Assembly: GCA_964520785.1 (NCBI GenBank)
Contig: CAZFQG010000081.1
Span: forward strand, 1-25,509
Length of the DNA: 25,509 nt
Reading direction: 5' to 3'
From: CAZFQG01 sp964520785
Lineage (GTDB): Bacteria > Planctomycetota > Planctomycetia > Pirellulales > Thermoguttaceae
Shown: positions 16,576 through 24,719 of the stretch, piece after piece
Numbering within the stretch: position 1 is the stretch's first letter
How the letters are laid out: each line of letters starts with the position of its first letter
Position numbers and translations under genes: made by a program
The notes under the pieces: generated by a model
The model's database searches: none
What the model was told of the DNA's origin: nothing
What the model saw: only the letters and a program-made list of their open reading frames with translations

Positions 16576-17742
16576 ATGCAAGATTCCACCGATGACGGTC
16601 GCGGACCCATCCCCGGCGCAAGCGCCGCTTTACGGGTGGCTTTCGTTTCCACGCAACAGGGATGGCACGGGGGAGAGCGTCAGGCGTTCATTTTGGCCGG
16701 CGGCCTCCGCGAAAGGGGCCAAGACTGCCGGTTTCTCGTGCGTCAAGGGAGCGCGTTCGCGGATCAGGCGTCGACGTCCGGCTTCGTTACGGAGACCTTC
16801 CCGGGCCGCGGTCGTGGCCCGGTCGGCATCTGGCGAATCCGTCGCGCACTGGAGCGGTGGCAGCCGGACGTGCTCCACATGAACGACGCACATGCGTTGA
16901 CCTCCGGCGGTCTGGCTTCCCTGGGATTGCCGGGGATGATTCGCGTCGTCTCGCGCCGGGTGGATTTTCCCGTTCGGCTGGCTACGCGCTACTGCCGCTG
17001 GTGCGACCAGGTGTTGTGCGTGTGCCGCAGCGTAGCGCGGACCTGCGAGAGGGCGGGAATTCCACGTTCGAGACTGCGGCTGCTCTACGACGGCCTTGAA
17101 ACGGCGTCCATCGAAAACGCCGATGGCGTCAAAGGCCGCGCGACCCTGAACTTGGAGGAGGACCATCGTCTGCTCGTCTCGGTCGCGACGCTCACCGACT
17201 GCAAGGGGCACCGCTATCTGTTGGACGCGATGAAGATCGTCGTCGACAAGGTACCCAAAGCCGTGCTAGCCCTGGTCGGTGACGGCGAACTCAATCGTTC
17301 CTTGCACAGCCAGGTGGAGGAACTGGGCCTTCAGTCGCACGTCCGTTTCCTGGGTTACCGCCAAGACGCCGCGGACTTGATTAAGGGAGCGGACGTGTTC
17401 GTCCTCGCCTCGCATACGGAGGGGCTGTGCAACTCGGTCATCGAGGCGATGCTTGCCCAGCGGCCCATCGTGACGACCACGGTTGGTGGGCTGCAGGACC
17501 TGATCGCCGCCGACGGCCCCGACGACGAACCGGTCGGTTGGATGACGAAACCCCGCGACGCGATTTCCCTGGCCCAGACGATTCTGCATGTTCTCGGCAG
17601 CCCCGACGCCTGGGAGGAGATGGGTCGCCGCGCCCGACGCCGCGCCCTCGCTCGATTCACCTCGGATCGGATGGTCGAGGAAACACTCGCCGTCTACCGG
17701 GCGCTGATTGAAGCGAAGCGGACGAAACGAAAAGCGGGATGA
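16576..17742 (+). CDS. GT4 family glycosyltransferase
   Basis: 388 aa, GT-B fold. ATG 16576 has GGAG 5 bases upstream; the frame is open further 5' but that part overlaps the GT2 gene in another frame. N-terminal Rossmann domain begins VAFVSTQQGWHGGERQ (about 21-36), the usual 'GG-x-E/R' acceptor-side loop. The C-terminal domain starts near residue 195 (LLVSVATLTDCKGHRYLL), followed by ALVGDGE and FLGYRQD. The donor-binding E-x7-E motif is E282-GLCNSVI-E290. No TM segment; a soluble or peripheral enzyme retaining anomeric configuration by family. It lies 56 bp after the GT2 gene and likely belongs to the same transcript. Sugar specificity cannot be read from the sequence. Confidence 0.9.
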   Translation: MQDSTDDGRGPIPGASAALRVAFVSTQQGWHGGERQAFILAGGLRERGQDCRFLVRQGSAFADQASTSGFVTETFPGRGRGPVGIWRIRRALERWQPDVLHMNDAHALTSGGLASLGLPGMIRVVSRRVDFPVRLATRYCRWCDQVLCVCRSVARTCERAGIPRSRLRLLYDGLETASIENADGVKGRATLNLEEDHRLLVSVATLTDCKGHRYLLDAMKIVVDKVPKAVLALVGDGELNRSLHSQVEELGLQSHVRFLGYRQDAADLIKGADVFVLASHTEGLCNSVIEAMLAQRPIVTTTVGGLQDLIAADGPDDEPVGWMTKPRDAISLAQTILHVLGSPDAWEEMGRRARRRALARFTSDRMVEETLAVYRALIEAKRTKRKAG

Positions 17743-17841
17743 GACGGAGAGATTGGAGGACGAGAACCGCGGGACCGGAGGTTCCTCGGCCCGGCCGGGG
17801 AGTCGCCCGCGCGGGAACCGCGAAGTCGCGAGGAGAAAGCC

Positions 17842-19206
17842 ATGTCCGATATCCAGGCGCGGTTACGGCGCGAGGATTTGCTGGAGATTTTCAATTCGGG
17901 GGTGGAGGCGGTGCAATCGGATCGCCTCGTCGAGCGGACGCTTCGACTTCAGGGCCCGTTCTTGGTTGTCGGCGACGCGGAGCCGATCAACTTGACGGAT
18001 GTCAATCGAATCGTCGTCGTGGGGGCCGGGAAGGCGGGGGCGGGCATGGCGCGAGGAGTGGAGCGGGTATTCCGAAGCGAACCGGAATTCGCGTCGAGAA
18101 TCGAAGGGTGGATCAATGTCCCGGCGGATTGCGTCGAGGAGTTGGGCCGTATCCACTTGCACGCGGCGCGGCCCGCCGGCGTGAACGAACCGACCGAGGC
18201 CGGTGTTCGAGGAGCGGCGGAGATTCTCCGGCTGGTCGGTTCGGTCGGCCCGAGGGATATCTGCCTGTGCCTCGTCTCCGGGGGCGGATCGGCCCTGATG
18301 CCTTACCCGGTCGAGGGAATCACGCTGGCGGATAAACAAAAGGTCACGCGGTTCCTCGCGGCGGCCGGGGCGAATATCGAGGAACTCAATACCGTCCGAA
18401 AACACCTCAGCCGCGTAAAAGGGGGCGGGCTCGCCGCGGCCTGCAAACAGGGAAGGCTCTACACGCTCATCATCTCGGACGTTCTGGGCGATCCGCTCGA
18501 CGTCATCGCGTCCGGACCAACCGTTTCCGATACGACCACGGCCGAAGACGCGTTGGCCGTGCTCAACGAATACGAAGCGGCCCCCTGGGGAATTCCTCCG
18601 GTCGTCTTCGAAGTCCTCTCGCGAGAGTTTCCGTCCCGTCGCGGCGGCTTCGCGGTTCCAGTCTACAATCAAATCATCGGCAACAACGCCACCGCCGTAG
18701 ACGCGGCGGGCGCGGCGGCGGAACGGCTGGGCTATTCGCACGCGATGATCAGCGCCGCCGAGTGCGAAGGCCCGGCGGAAGAGATCGGGCGCCACCTGGC
18801 GGAGATGGCCCTCTCCATGCGCGACGGCGGCGGCCCGGATTGCCTGATCTCCGGGGGTGAACCAACCGTGAAGCTGGCCGACGCGTCCGTTCGGGGCAAA
18901 GGAGGACGCAATCAGCAACTGGCCCTGGCCGCGCTCGAATCACTCCTGGACGACGGGGGACGAAATATCGCTCTTCTTTCCGGTGGAACCGACGGCGAGG
19001 ACGGCCCGACCGATGCCGCAGGGGCATTCTTCGACGAGGAAATACTCAAAATCGCCCTGTCGCGGGGCCTCGCGCCGGCGGATTTCCTTGCCAGAAACGA
19101 CGCCTACCACTTCTTCGAACCACTTGATGCATTACTCAAGACGGGCCCCACCCACACGAACGTCTGTGATCTGCGGATCGTCCTCGTCGGACGCTCAACG
19201 GGATAG
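17842..19206 (+). CDS. Glycerate 2-kinase (MOFRL / DUF4147 family)
   Basis: 454 aa cytoplasmic enzyme phosphorylating D-glycerate to 2-phosphoglycerate, feeding C3 acids into glycolysis. The older name 'hydroxypyruvate reductase' is often attached to this family. Visible motifs: GAGKAGAGM with K64, LVSGGGSAL (144-152), TVRKHLSRVKGG (184-195), ISDVLGDPLDVIASGPT (211-227), then SGGEPTV, GKGGRNQQLAL and SGGTDGEDGPTDAAGA in the C-terminal MOFRL part. All conserved blocks are present. Start ATG 17842 has AGGAG 6 bases upstream. It follows the GT4 gene after 99 bp on the same strand; no promoter was seen in the gap, so readthrough is possible. A role for glycerate derived from sugar acid breakdown is inference. 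Confidence 0.93.
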   Translation: MSDIQARLRREDLLEIFNSGVEAVQSDRLVERTLRLQGPFLVVGDAEPINLTDVNRIVVVGAGKAGAGMARGVERVFRSEPEFASRIEGWINVPADCVEELGRIHLHAARPAGVNEPTEAGVRGAAEILRLVGSVGPRDICLCLVSGGGSALMPYPVEGITLADKQKVTRFLAAAGANIEELNTVRKHLSRVKGGGLAAACKQGRLYTLIISDVLGDPLDVIASGPTVSDTTTAEDALAVLNEYEAAPWGIPPVVFEVLSREFPSRRGGFAVPVYNQIIGNNATAVDAAGAAAERLGYSHAMISAAECEGPAEEIGRHLAEMALSMRDGGGPDCLISGGEPTVKLADASVRGKGGRNQQLALAALESLLDDGGRNIALLSGGTDGEDGPTDAAGAFFDEEILKIALSRGLAPADFLARNDAYHFFEPLDALLKTGPTHTNVCDLRIVLVGRSTG

Positions 19207-19251
19207 CCCCCACACGGCGGTCCACCGACAAGGATCCGTTCCTTCAGGAGG

Positions 19252-19280
19252 TTACACGAGGGGACGGAATCGGGTATACT
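19252..19280 (+). promoter_or_regulatory. Possible promoter of the epimerase-cupin-LRR genes
   Basis: TATACT at 19275-19280 preceded by GGG and, 17 bases upstream, a poor minus-35 (TTACAC, 19252-19257). Only the minus-10 is good. It lies 49 bases before the ATG at 19329, in the only sizeable gap upstream of this gene set. Confidence 0.4.
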
Positions 19281-19328
19281 CGAGTTTTCGCCCGTTTTCA
19301 GAAGAAACCAAGAACAACGGCCAATTCC

Positions 19329-20375
19329 ATGAATGATCATGCCTCCGTCGGCGATACCATCCGGGACGTCGCCCAACTGGAAGGATTGCTCAGCGAACCG
19401 ACCGGGGAACTCGTCGCCATGATGGGGCGGTTGGAGGGAGATATCCTCTTTCTCGGCGTCGGCGGCAAGATGGGACCGACGATGGCGCGGATGGCGGTCC
19501 GCGCAACCGAGGCGGCCGGGGTGAAACGGAAGATATACGGCGTGGCACGGTTTTCGAACCCCGGGCTGCGCGATCGATTGGAGTCGGAAGGGGTCGAGAC
19601 GATCTCGTGCGATGCGCTCGACGCCGACCAGGTCGCCGCGCTACCCAGGGTGCCGAATCTGATGTATATGTTGGGAGTCAAATTCGGGACCAGCGGAAAC
19701 GAGGACCTCACGTGGGCCGCGAACTGCGCCGCTCCGGCCGTCGCCATGCACCACTTCCGCGACGCGCGGGTGGTCGCTTTCTCCACCGGCAACGTCTACG
19801 GACTCGTTCCGGCGGACTCCGGCGGCTCGAGAGAGACGGATGCGCTCCGGCCGGTTGGAGAATACGCCTACACCGCCGTGGGACGCGAGCACGTGTTCCA
19901 GTATTACTGCCGTTCCCAAAACACGCCCACCTGTTTGATCCGGCTGAACTACGCGGTCGAGATGCGCTACGGGGTACTGGTCGATCTGGCGACGAAGGTG
20001 TGGAACAAGCAGCCGATCAACGTCTCCATGGGTTACGCGAACTGCATTTGGCAGGCGGACGCCAACGCGATGGCGCTTCGGGCATTCGAGGCGGCGAGTT
20101 GTCCCGCGACGATTCTGAATTCGGCCGGTCCCGAGATGCTCAGGGTCCGCGACGTTTGCGAGACGTTCGGCCGGCTGATGGGGAAGCCGGTCCGGTTTGA
20201 GGGGACGGAGGCGCCGGACGCGCTTCTGAATGATGCAAGTGAAGGCCGGCGACGGCTGGGCGATATTCGCGTCCCGATTTCCCGGGTGATCGAATGGACG
20301 GCCGACTGGGTCATGCGCGGCGGAGAGAAGCTGGACAAGCCGACGCATTTCGAGTCGCGGGAGGGAAAGTTCTAA
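19329..20375 (+). CDS. NAD-dependent epimerase/dehydratase-like protein (atypical SDR)
   Basis: 348 aa, extended SDR fold. The nucleotide-binding turn GVGGKMG (43-49) replaces the usual G-x-x-G-x-x-G spacing with a similar form. FSTGNVYGLVP (151-161) corresponds to the catalytic Ser/Thr strand. The tyrosine region reads EYAYTAVGREHVF: Y181 has G185, not Lys, four residues later, and R186 follows. So the classical Y-x-x-x-K is not complete. From memory, similar planctomycete epimerase-like proteins share a Y-x-x-x-x-G-R-E pattern, so this may be a family trait. The substrate is probably a sugar or sugar acid. The ATG has no Shine-Dalgarno. A KdgF-like cupin follows after 39 bp, which points to uronate or deoxy-sugar metabolism (inference). 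Confidence 0.85.
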   Translation: MNDHASVGDTIRDVAQLEGLLSEPTGELVAMMGRLEGDILFLGVGGKMGPTMARMAVRATEAAGVKRKIYGVARFSNPGLRDRLESEGVETISCDALDADQVAALPRVPNLMYMLGVKFGTSGNEDLTWAANCAAPAVAMHHFRDARVVAFSTGNVYGLVPADSGGSRETDALRPVGEYAYTAVGREHVFQYYCRSQNTPTCLIRLNYAVEMRYGVLVDLATKVWNKQPINVSMGYANCIWQADANAMALRAFEAASCPATILNSAGPEMLRVRDVCETFGRLMGKPVRFEGTEAPDALLNDASEGRRRLGDIRVPISRVIEWTADWVMRGGEKLDKPTHFESREGKF

Positions 20376-20414
20376 GCAAAGTGTAAGTGACCAGCGGCGA
20401 ACGAGGATTGAGAA

Positions 20415-20750
20415 ATGTTCCAGAAGGGTTCGGATGAAGGGTATGAGACGGTCTTCGACGGCGTCACGCGGAAGACGCTGGCCTTTGGGGCGCGGACGCT
20501 GATGACGGAGTTCCGTCTGCGGCGCGGCAGCGCACTGCCGCGGCATGCGCACGAACACGAGCAAACCGGAATCCTCGTGAAGGGCCGGCTGCGGTTGCAC
20601 CTCGGCGACAAGACCCACGACGTGGAGCCGGGCGATTCCTGGTGCATCGCCGGCGGTATCGAGCACGGGGCGGACGCCATCGACGACGCCGTGGCCGTCG
20701 AGGTCTTCTCGCCGGTGCGGCTGGATTACCTTCCGCCGGAGTTCCAGTAA
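20415..20750 (+). CDS. Single-domain cupin, KdgF-like
   Basis: 111 aa, one cupin beta-barrel. Metal-binding set H44, H46, Q50 (HAHEHEQ) and H84 (in GGIEHGAD) is complete in the His-His-Gln-His form. The C-terminal VEVFSPVRLDYL resembles KdgF, where an acid, a Phe and an Arg near this position shape the active site; here E96, F98 and R102 would be the equivalents. KdgF opens the ring of 4,5-unsaturated uronates released by pectate or alginate lyases. AGGA 7 bases upstream supports ATG 20415. It sits 39 bp after the epimerase and 24 bp before the LRR gene, so probably one operon. KdgF-type function is inference from this pattern; small cupins of other roles look similar. Confidence 0.82.
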   Translation: MFQKGSDEGYETVFDGVTRKTLAFGARTLMTEFRLRRGSALPRHAHEHEQTGILVKGRLRLHLGDKTHDVEPGDSWCIAGGIEHGADAIDDAVAVEVFSPVRLDYLPPEFQ

Positions 20751-20774
20751 GGACCGTTGCCGGAGACTCTCCTC

Positions 20775-21761
20775 ATGTCGCGTATCGGTCGTTGGAGTGC
20801 CCTGGCCCTTGCCGCCCTGGTCGCGCTGGGGGGATGGTTTGCCCTGCCGGTCGTCTTGGACGCCGCGCCGGCACAAAGCCCCGATGCGAGAACGGTCGCG
20901 TCCACCATCGTCCTGTTTCCGATTCCCTGGACGGCCGTGCGGCATTTCGATGTCCAACGGAGCTATCTGCTCTACGGATGTCTTATCAGCAATGGACTGG
21001 CATGGGGTTTTGTCCTGGCCTGGGTGGCGACCAAGATCGGAATTCTTCCTTCGTGGGAGGAGTACGATTACCTCGCGGACCTCGAGGACGACGAGTTCGA
21101 GGAGTACGACTCGGAACCGGAGTCGCTCTGGCGGACCTGGTTGCGGTGGGCGACGGTTCCGGCGCTGGTGCTCTTCTTCCCCCTTTGTGGACTTGTGATC
21201 GACCATGAAGGTTTTGGAGCGTACGATTACGTTCGAACGCGTTTCAAAGCGCCGACCGGACAATTCTCGAACTCCGACGCGGCGCGGCTTTCGAAAATGT
21301 GGTTCTTGCGCGAACTCGACCTCTCCGGTACGAAAGTCGATGACGATGCCTTGCGGCACGTTCGAAACCTCACTCGGCTGGAGCGAATCGATCTGAGCGG
21401 CACGTCCGTCAACGGCCGCCTCTTAGATCAATTGCAGGGACTCAACCGCCTGGAGGAACTGAATCTCCGCGATACGTCCGTCGGTAATATCGGCATGAAG
21501 CATATCGAGAGGATCACCTCCCTTCGGATGCTCGACATCGGGAGAACGAACGTCTCCGACCGGGGTGTCGGCAGTATCGCCGAGCTTCCCAATTTGTCGC
21601 GGCTTGCGCTCGACCAAACGCGGATCAGCGATGAGGCCCTCGGACTACTCAATGGAAAACGCGTGCTGCGGGATTTGAGTCTCCACGACACGGGTCTCGA
21701 CCCGGGGCGCGTGGAAGCGTTCCGCCGCGAGAATCCCCATTGCACGGTCCGTTTTCCATAA
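20775..21761 (+). CDS. Membrane-anchored leucine-rich repeat protein
   Basis: 328 aa from ATG 20775 (GGAG 9 bases upstream; a TTG at 20757 is the alternative). Three likely TM helices: about 9-28, 66-88 and 129-149. Between the second and third is a strongly acidic stretch (about 95-116, rich in E, D and Y). After the third helix the protein has about six LRR units of 23-24 residues (about 173-310) with the 'L-x-x-L-D-L-S-G-T-x-V' form and 'D-x-x-L/G' turns, typical of planctomycete LRR proteins, likely facing the periplasm or cytoplasm for protein contact. Function unknown. Last gene of the epimerase-cupin set; its stop codon lies in the first unit of a tandem repeat. Confidence 0.85.
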   Translation: MSRIGRWSALALAALVALGGWFALPVVLDAAPAQSPDARTVASTIVLFPIPWTAVRHFDVQRSYLLYGCLISNGLAWGFVLAWVATKIGILPSWEEYDYLADLEDDEFEEYDSEPESLWRTWLRWATVPALVLFFPLCGLVIDHEGFGAYDYVRTRFKAPTGQFSNSDAARLSKMWFLRELDLSGTKVDDDALRHVRNLTRLERIDLSGTSVNGRLLDQLQGLNRLEELNLRDTSVGNIGMKHIERITSLRMLDIGRTNVSDRGVGSIAELPNLSRLALDQTRISDEALGLLNGKRVLRDLSLHDTGLDPGRVEAFRRENPHCTVRFP

Positions 21762-21807
21762 TCCCTGCTCCCCGGAATCCCTGCTCCCCGGAATCCCTGC
21801 TCACTGG
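21760..21807. repeat. 3 x 16 bp tandem repeat at the LRR gene 3' end
   Basis: Unit AATCCCTGCTCCCCGG occurs at 21760-21775 and 21776-21791 exactly, and at 21792-21807 with two changes (AATCCCTGCTCACTGG). The first unit overlaps the TAA of the LRR gene. The repeat sits in the 112-bp gap between convergent genes. Confidence 0.9.
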
Positions 21808-21840
21808 TTCCCGTTGATCAACTCGGAACACGCGCGGTTG

Positions 21841-21866
21841 GCGATCCCGGTCGAATCGGGAATCGC
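21841..21866. terminator. Stem-loop between convergent LRR and hydrolase genes
   Basis: GCGATCCCG (21841-21849) pairs with CGGG-A-ATCGC (21857-21866, one bulged A) across a 7-base loop. It lies 7 bases after the hydrolase stop codon (21874-21876, minus strand) and about 80 bases after the LRR stop. No T tract, so a terminator role rests on position and stability. Confidence 0.5.
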
Positions 21867-21873
21867 GAGTCTC

Positions 21874-24246
21874 TCAGCCTCCTCGGCCGGTCGTCACGGT
21901 CTCCTTCGCCCAGAAGGGGTGCACCCGGTCCGAGCGGGTTCGCACGTCTTCGAGCATGACCTCGATGCTCGGCCCAACAAAGGGTTCGGCCGTGTTGATC
22001 CGTCGTCCGTTGACGACGATGCCGACCCGCTTCTCCAAATCGAGCATCTGCGGAGAAAGCCAAATAGTCAGGTCACTTGCTCCGGCTCGGACATTCAGAC
22101 CGTTCGTCGCCGTGATCAGCCCGCGGACCGGCATTGGATGCGCTCCTCGCGGCGGGGGCCAGTCGCGCGGATCGACCAGTGACATCTCCGGGAGGCCGTT
22201 CACTTCCAGCCACCAGAAGAAGTTGTCCCACGGCCTCATGCTCACGCATTCGAAATCCTTGGGGAAGAAATCCCGTTTGCGGCGGCCCATCCAATCGAAG
22301 ATCCGCTGAATCTCGTCGGAGAAGTGCTCGTGTCCGCGTCCCAAATACTCCGTGACGGTTACGTCGTAGCCGCGGATCATGTAACGATCCAGGTCTCGCG
22401 CGTTGGCGGTAAGTTTTCCGGGGTCCAACTCTCCCAGGACGACGTAAAACGGCAGATACGCGGCGTTCTTCCAGTAAAGGGAGCAGTAACGATCCGCCGT
22501 GCCCGATATCGGAATGACGCCGGCCCAGAGATCCGGGTGGGCGAGTCCAATGTCCCACGCGGCGTCGCCGCCGATCGAAAACCCGGCCAGAAAGACCCGA
22601 TCCGGGTCGATACTGAAACGCCGGGAGGCGTCCCGCAGCGTGTTGAGCGCGGCGGCGTGTTCCCGGGCCGAATAGTGGTACTCGCGCTGATGTTGCTCCG
22701 TCCATCCGGGGGCGACGACGATATAGCCGTGCCGTCCCGCCTGTCCCGGGCGCCAGCCGCTCTTCGCCCAGGGTCCGGCCCACCAGGTGATTTCGTGCGC
22801 GGGGTCGGACCCGGCGGCATGCATCGCCAGAATCGTGGGATACTTGCGGTAAGGATCGTATTCCGGCGGGAGCTGTACAGCGTACGTGATCGGCGGCTCG
22901 CCGGGAAGCGCCTCGACCTCCAGTTCGAAGTATCCCGGTTTCGCCGGGTCCTGGGAAGCGGTGTTCATGGGGGGCTTCATCTTTTCCAGCAACCGGGCGA
23001 CGGTCCGCGGCGACGCCGCTTCCTCGGAGGAAAGCGCGCGAAGGATTTCAACGCGTTTCTTCTCGTCCGACTCGTTCAAGTATTCTACGACGAGGCGGCG
23101 GACGGTCCCCGCGGATATGGCAACCGGCGCACTCACGCCGGCCGCGTCGGCGCCGAGCAGCCACCCCGAAAGGGCCAGTGATAGTCGCTCGCTCGGCAGC
23201 AGCGTCTCATCGTCGGCGAGGCGGCGAAAAGCGGCCATCCGTTCGAACGTGTTGACGTTCATCTCGGCGGCGATCTCTTCGACGACCGGAGAGAATTGGG
23301 ATCGTTCTCCGTCGTCTTCCACTTCGCCCAGGATTTCGCGCATTCGCGCGACGGCCGCGTCCCGCTGGGCGACTTGCGATTCGTACTCGCGGATGAGTTC
23401 CCTCGCCTCCTGCAGGATTTCGCCGGAAACATCCTCGGAGGGGAATATCTTTAATTTGTCGTAGACCAACCGGTGCTGGCCCGCTTCCCGACGGAGCTTC
23501 AGCTCTCCCAACAATCGCCGCGCGGCAAGTTGCCGAATCTCCCGGATGACGGGTTTCAACTGCTCCTCGATATCCGGCGAACTCGAGAAATCCTTCACGA
23601 TCTCCTCCAGCTCGGCCAAGGCGTCTTCGTACCGCTCCGCCTGCAGGTAGAATCGCACCAGACGCTTGCGGTCCTCCGGCTTGGCGGCGTCGACCTGCTT
23701 GCGGAGTATCTTGCTGAGCGTTTCACGCGGGAGGGCACTCGTCGCCATTCGCATGTCCCACACATGGCTTACCCCCACGACGCGAACGACCTTCGGAGTG
23801 ATTTCGACGATCGCCTGAATGACGTCGAGCGGCCCCTGCGCGGTCCGCATCGTGATGATGCGGCGCCCGAACTCGTCGAACGGCTCGATCTTCAACGTCG
23901 GACCGACGGTGTTGACGCGGAGACCCTGCGTCTTCATACGCTGATGAATCCGAAATATCTCCGTAATGCTCCCCGCCCCTTCGCGGACCTCCTGTATCCG
24001 CCGCCGCGGGAAGAAAGTCCGCCGCAGATCGTCGTCGAGGAAGTAAATCGACTGAACCTTCTCCGACTCCGCGGAACCCAATTGCGGCTGCTCTACGATG
24101 CTCGACAGGGGACCTAGCTTGCCCGAAAGAACCCGGCCGTCCTTCAAGACGATTTCCGTGGCTTCCACGCACGCCCCCCGAAAGTGGATACCGATGACAA
24201 GGGGGAAAAGATAAACCAAAGCGGGAATGCTGGTTCGAATGCGCAT
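21874..24246 (-). CDS. Large secreted alpha/beta hydrolase with long helical N-terminal region
   Basis: 790 aa. Residues 1-29 form a signal peptide. About 30-100 read as a small beta domain (IVLKDGRVLSGKL). About 170-430 are helical and charged, with repeat-like or coiled-coil character. About 445-680 form an alpha/beta hydrolase: the nucleophile is S557 in GFSIGG, the acid is probably D608 (GELDPGK) and the base H639 (GRGHEHF). This resembles the PHB-depolymerase / feruloyl-esterase / prolyl-oligopeptidase-like esterases. A C-terminal beta module (about 680-790) follows. The triad looks complete, so an exported esterase or peptidase-like hydrolase is likely; substrate unknown. The promoter at 24287-24316 precedes it. 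The Shine-Dalgarno is only GAG. A carbohydrate-esterase role alongside the neighbouring glycosidases is possible but unproven. Confidence 0.87.
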   Translation of the reverse strand: MRIRTSIPALVYLFPLVIGIHFRGACVEATEIVLKDGRVLSGKLGPLSSIVEQPQLGSAESEKVQSIYFLDDDLRRTFFPRRRIQEVREGAGSITEIFRIHQRMKTQGLRVNTVGPTLKIEPFDEFGRRIITMRTAQGPLDVIQAIVEITPKVVRVVGVSHVWDMRMATSALPRETLSKILRKQVDAAKPEDRKRLVRFYLQAERYEDALAELEEIVKDFSSSPDIEEQLKPVIREIRQLAARRLLGELKLRREAGQHRLVYDKLKIFPSEDVSGEILQEARELIREYESQVAQRDAAVARMREILGEVEDDGERSQFSPVVEEIAAEMNVNTFERMAAFRRLADDETLLPSERLSLALSGWLLGADAAGVSAPVAISAGTVRRLVVEYLNESDEKKRVEILRALSSEEAASPRTVARLLEKMKPPMNTASQDPAKPGYFELEVEALPGEPPITYAVQLPPEYDPYRKYPTILAMHAAGSDPAHEITWWAGPWAKSGWRPGQAGRHGYIVVAPGWTEQHQREYHYSAREHAAALNTLRDASRRFSIDPDRVFLAGFSIGGDAAWDIGLAHPDLWAGVIPISGTADRYCSLYWKNAAYLPFYVVLGELDPGKLTANARDLDRYMIRGYDVTVTEYLGRGHEHFSDEIQRIFDWMGRRKRDFFPKDFECVSMRPWDNFFWWLEVNGLPEMSLVDPRDWPPPRGAHPMPVRGLITATNGLNVRAGASDLTIWLSPQMLDLEKRVGIVVNGRRINTAEPFVGPSIEVMLEDVRTRSDRVHPFWAKETVTTGRGG

Positions 24247-24286
24247 GAACTTACTCGGATTGCATTTCGGTTGCGTATACGCCCCT

Positions 24287-24316
24287 ATTTTAATTCGACT
24301 TCCCGAACTCGATCAA
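24287..24316 (-). promoter_or_regulatory. Sigma70-type promoter of the secreted hydrolase gene
   Basis: Minus strand TTGATC (24311-24316), 18-base spacer, TAAAAT (24287-24292). Predicted start near 24280, about 34 nt before the ATG at 24246. Confidence 0.55.
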
Positions 24317-24644
24317 CGGCGCGCCCCGCCTGAACCCGCGCGACCCCAGTGTAACCGCGAGGTTATTCCGATTGTCCGACTCCGACCAATTCCCTCGGTC
24401 GTCCAACCCCTTCGAGGGAGGCGGGGTTGGGGGATTCCACGGGTTTTGTCGGTGACTCTTCAGTTTGAAGCGTTCCTTCTTCATCTTGCCGCGATTCTTG
24501 CCGCCCAATCGGCCCACCACCCCTAGCGATCGGTCGAATGTGACTGCTCGGGCCGGTTCCGCGGATTCATTACGACCCGGATTCAATCGCCGCGGTTTCC
24601 TCGCTCAGCCCACAGAGCAATTGAGGCGTTGCGACAGCCCTTTC

Positions 24645-24671
24645 TTGACACGAATTCCTCTATTGTGTCAA
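24645..24671. promoter_or_regulatory. Operator-like inverted repeat containing a minus-35 consensus
   Basis: TTGACAC (24645-24651) and its exact reverse complement GTGTCAA (24665-24671) flank 13 bases. The left arm contains a perfect TTGACA, but no good minus-10 lies 16-18 bases further. It ends 48 bases before the ATG at 24720. Either a repressor site or a promoter with an activator-dependent minus-10. Confidence 0.5.
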
Positions 24672-24719
24672 CTGGGTTAACAACACCGTTTCAGCAAGAC
24701 GCCCCCCTCGCCAGACGCC

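Larger units (their letters stand above)
24247..24719. other. Divergent intergenic region before the propeller gene
   Basis: 473 bp. Holds the leftward promoter (24287-24316) and, near the right end, the TTGACAC/GTGTCAA inverted repeat (24645-24671). A minus-strand open frame of 98 codons (24290-24586) overlaps the promoter, has no clear ribosome-binding site and is Pro/Arg-rich; I do not call it a gene. No RNA gene recognised. Confidence 0.5.

Noticed and set aside
19641..21359. 572-codon open frame antisense to the epimerase, cupin and LRR genes
   Set aside because: It spans three well-supported genes on the other strand and ends with a composition typical of antisense GC-rich DNA.
24290..24586. 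98-codon minus-strand open frame in the intergenic region
   Set aside because: No convincing ribosome-binding site, low-complexity Arg/Pro/Asn composition, and its end overlaps a good promoter. Kept out, though a small gene cannot be excluded.
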